Of a stretch of DNA of 64,000 nucleotides, positions 41,923 to 46,521 are shown piece by piece; position 1 is the first letter of the stretch, and each line of letters starts with the position of its first letter. The stretch comes from Anadara kagoshimensis (lineage: Eukaryota; Mollusca; Bivalvia; Arcoida; Arcidae). The notes beneath the pieces are model-generated. The model searched no databases. It was given only the letters and a program-made list of their open reading frames with translations, and was not told the DNA's origin. The stretch is taken from NCBI GenBank assembly GCA_021292105.1, contig CM037870.1, forward strand, positions 16,649,234-16,713,233, in the 5' to 3' direction. A program made the translations under genes and the position numbers.

Positions 41923-44900
41923 TTAATATAAGCCTAATACTCTTATTATTCTCTATCATACATTGCATACATTTGAAAACATACACTTTCTAAAAACTTT
42001 TACTATCACCCCACACTTATTTAAGTTTTTTTAGTATAAACAGGAATACTTTAACTAAGGTTACCATGACAAATAGGATATAAGTCATAGATAAACAAAC
42101 AAACAAAAACAAAAAATAAACAAATTATCTTAATTAAAAAACGAAAATACTATTCTTTATACATACATGACAATACTATTCCAAATCGCTCGTCTTAATC
42201 TCTGATGACAACGGATTAGTGATGCAATCCGGTGACTTTGTAAACACTTTAAAAGATCAAACCACACCAGTTCCTTTTTCTGAACATTACCACGAAGATT
42301 CACTTTCCTTGGGTTACTAATTAACTTTTATCTAACGAAAATTACTCATCCAGTAAACAACGATCCTTTTTGCATAATTAATCATTTTCACTATTGTCTG
42401 TTAAGATTTTAAAATTTTTAAATTTTTAAAAGGATATTTAACACCAATCTTTGATGACGAATTACTATACACATAAAAACAAATGTAAACAACTTAATTC
42501 AGCCGTCAGGAAGCAAATAATAAAAGTTTTTACCGATGAGCTGGTTAATCATTAAATATATGCGTGTATATGTAACTGGTTGTAATCTTAAAGTGGAGGT
42601 TTTAAGTGTACTTGAAACTTAATCCAATCAAATACCCCACAAACTTGCCCTTGAGTTTATCAATGGATAAAAGTAATACCTTCTTTACATATTTTTGAAT
42701 TTGAGTCATTTAAAAAAAAAATGTCAGTGTCTGTTTGTAATTTGAGGAATTTCCACATATAAAATTGTATGAGGGTTTTTGAAATAAATGTATATAATTT
42801 ATGTTTTACTCTAGAAACTTTTTTGAAGTTGATCAATGTGATTAACAGTGGAGTGTAGTGATGGTGTTTTATGCCTCAGTCAAAGACTCTTGCACTTATA
42901 TCAAGGCAGTCAGATCAGAGATAGTGGAGGAAACCAGAGTAACGAGAGAAAACCACTGATCATCAATAAAGTTTATCAATTTGATTTTTAGGAGTTGAGT
43001 GGAGTAATGGTATTCCATACCAATTTAAGAGTAAAAAACAACCTCATTCACTTTGTCACCTTACTCATTGCCAAAGTATTTTTAAGTCCCAAAATCTGTT
43101 AAAATTAAAAACAAACTTGAATTTTGTCAATAACTAGTATAAATCACAAAATCACAGTTTAGGGTCTTCTTGGCCAAGATGACCCTCAATAACCTTATTT
43201 CTAGATTTAACTCTTCCAGTGTTTTCACATCCATTTAAGGGCACTGGGTTTGGGTCCTACAGAATTTGGGGAAAAGCACCGTTTTATGCAACTTTGGGAA
43301 TAAATCTAATAGGAAATACACAGTAAAAATATCAAATTTGTGAAATTGCGGAAATTAATCGAAATTATTTGAGAAAAAATATAGAATTTGAATCTTAAGA
43401 ATGGGGTTGTTTTAAGATACCCAAATAACGAGGAATGACAACCCTGACTGCATATAAGATATAGCATACTCACTTTCTGCTACAAGCTTTTTTTCGATGT
43501 AACCATGTTGCAAACGACTTTAATTTTGACATATTGGTATTTTTATCCCTGTAATGAATTTTCCTACTTTTCATCGCATTCATCATCCTCATCATCGGCA
43601 CAAAACAACCTCATTGAGTAATAACCCAGACCGATATATCATTCTGTTAATACCGGCTACTGACCACCAGGGCTTAGTTAAAAGCCAATTAACCATTATC
43701 AGTGCGGTAAAAACCCCCAAAACCAATTCATTTCTTAACTGCCCACACAGAATTGGCTGGGAATCAAATTTTGTTCAAGTCGCTTTTTCCTTTTACCTGA
43801 TTTCAATCATACTAACTACATACAAACATGTATTACACCTGACCAGATAAATAGTAGCTATTTTTGTCGTTCCTTAAATGTGACTATTTTTGGAAATTTT
43901 AAGCCTCTTCTTGTCAAGGAGTACATGGGACTAATTACAGTAACGGTACTTTAATAGAGAGGACTTATCTGCCTTCTGCCACAAAGAGATTCAAGGTTAA
44001 ACTTTTAGAAACTTAAAACTAGTCCTTAAAATAACAAAAAATTGTGTCGTGAGTTACATTTATTTTAAAATTACAAAAAAAAAAAAAAAACAAAACAAAA
44101 CAAAAAAAAAAATCATTCAGTCATGTAGTATTACTGTGTAATTTAAATGGAACTTTCACAACTATAAATCGGTCTAAAAAATTGTGTTATGTTCACAAGT
44201 TGTTGTTTTTTTAATTAGCGAAATCAAATTAAAGTTATGTTGTTGGGGGTGCAACCCTGACAGGCCTTCCAGGAAGAGGGTCATGATCCCTAAGATCTTC
44301 CTGTCGCATGTAAATTCTGCCACCCATCTTTTTACTATAGCTGATGATGACACATCTTGTCCTTGTATTGCATGTGCAGTACTGGTATAACTATGTAATC
44401 AACGTAAATGAGGCTTTTCCACAAATATAAATCAGTCCAAAAAATTGTGTTATGATCATGAGTTATAATTTTTTAAAATCAAGGTTTGAATTAAAATCAT
44501 GCTGTCATGTGTATAGTATTACTAAGTAATCAAAGTTAATGTGTCTTTTGCAAATTGAAAATTAGTCCAAAAAATAGTTATATAAAAAATCAGTCCATGT
44601 GTATAATTTCATACATACTGTTTGTAATTTGATAGGTTTGAAGTTTGACATTTAGCTATAAAACTTACTATACAACTAATTCAGATAAAAGTTTTTATTA
44701 TTGCCAGTTCAATTAAATTTACATTGTTCATAAAATACACATCTACTGTAGCTCAGTTGGTATATAAATCGGTACCAGCAGGGTCTGACCAAGGCTTGAA
44801 TATAGGTACGGAGACTGTTTTTTGGTCAAGCATCGGTCATTTAATAATGTCATGGGTATTTTGGAAAAGAAATGAAAATACCAAATTTTATTCAAACTCA

Positions 44901-46481
44901 TCAGACTTTCATATGGCTGATTCTTAAGTTGAATCCTTACCATTGAGACAACCCATAGTAATAAAGTGGTTGTAGTTGTAGATAGGGTATCCTTACTCTA
45001 AATAAAACCAACGAATAATTCTGAAATCGGAGCTAGAATCCATACAAGCTATTTAGTATGTAAATGAATTCATCAACAGCTGTGGTCAGACATTTGTGTA
45101 TAAAAGCTTAACAACATATCATGTAACATCATCTGCTTCCTGAAATGAACACTTCTGAAATTGAGTAGGTTGAGGAACCAGTTATACCATACTGAAACTG
45201 AACCAACCAGTTTTTACCCATAACCAGGACAAAATACAGTTGACCCTGGTTGAAACCCCAGCTGTGAAACAACCTTGACCTTTGAAATAAGAGAAAGGAA
45301 TTTGTAACTATAAAACATAGTACTGGACAACAGCCAACACAATCAATCACATTTAAATGAGAAAACAGCCAAACAAGGCAAGAAAATATAAATACAAAGT
45401 TGTACTATTATAAAATTCTTGATTTTGGAAGGGAACTGGAGTTAATATTCAGTGTTTGTAGTAAAAGTACTTATTGTCAGAAGGCTTCAATCATCACATT
45501 TATTTTACCAGCAGTGGAGTAAATGTCCAGTGTTGTGGTTAAAGTACAGTACTATTGGAGGGTTCCCAAAACCATTCCACTTATTTAACAACCAGTAGTC
45601 CATTTGAAGGTCAATATGTCCACTTGGCTGCAGCAATCCAAAGTATCGGTATAACCACAATTAGAAAAGACTATAAGACCTTGTTACAAAACTTTTCCAT
45701 TTATACCTTCTTTGCCACTATGCTTAATCATTTACCCCTACGACAGCTCAGTTTGAGTGCTTTCTCCATTTATGGAAGGTTGGGACTATGAAATCCCAAC
45801 CTGATCTGACCAAGACTTGAGAACAGGTAGTGACCATTTTTTTGTTTTCAATTTTGAGAGGTTGTTAGCATTTCGAAATAAAAGTCTCATATTTAATACA
45901 TAACAGAAAAAAAATAAAATTGCTTTTGGTAAATCTATTAATTTTAACATACCCGGTAACCAACAGGTAACACACAAAACAACACTTGACAGGTGTCTGC
46001 CTAGATGCAAAATTCTAAATGAAAATGTCACAACATGATGCAGCATTGCTAGGAAAACGTGAAGTATCTAGCCGCAAGCTCTTACGTTTCTGTTTAACAA
46101 CGAATATTTGTATTTGCCTATGTTGATATCTAAAATTGACTTTTTAATAAGGGATATTGATAAAAGGCTTGTTTTGCAAATACTCATTTATAAAAGTCAA
46201 ATGGTATGTTGTATTAACAAAATACAGTAATACTTTATTATTTCTTTGCCATCTTGCTGATTGGCACACAATTTTGAAGTGTCAAAATTAATTTCATCCA
46301 TATTTTTTTTTATAAGTCTGTCAGTTGGCTTGCCAAAGGATGGTGATATTCTATTGGCACTCTGGTTTCCTACACCAGAGTTTTCAAAAAAAAACAAAAA
46401 ACAAAAAAAAAACACATAACTTCACTACACTAATCTACTTATAAAACTAAAAGAGTTGATTAGTTTGCTTGCTTAAAGTCC

Positions 46482-46521
<40 letters not shown>

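Noticed and set aside
43554-43850. 98-codon plus-strand open frame next to exon 1b
   Set aside because: Composition is typical of random AT-rich sequence and there is no homology or splice logic.
44184-44390. 68-codon frame with several cysteines
   Set aside because: No recognisable motif spacing. It lies partly in a diverged repeat.
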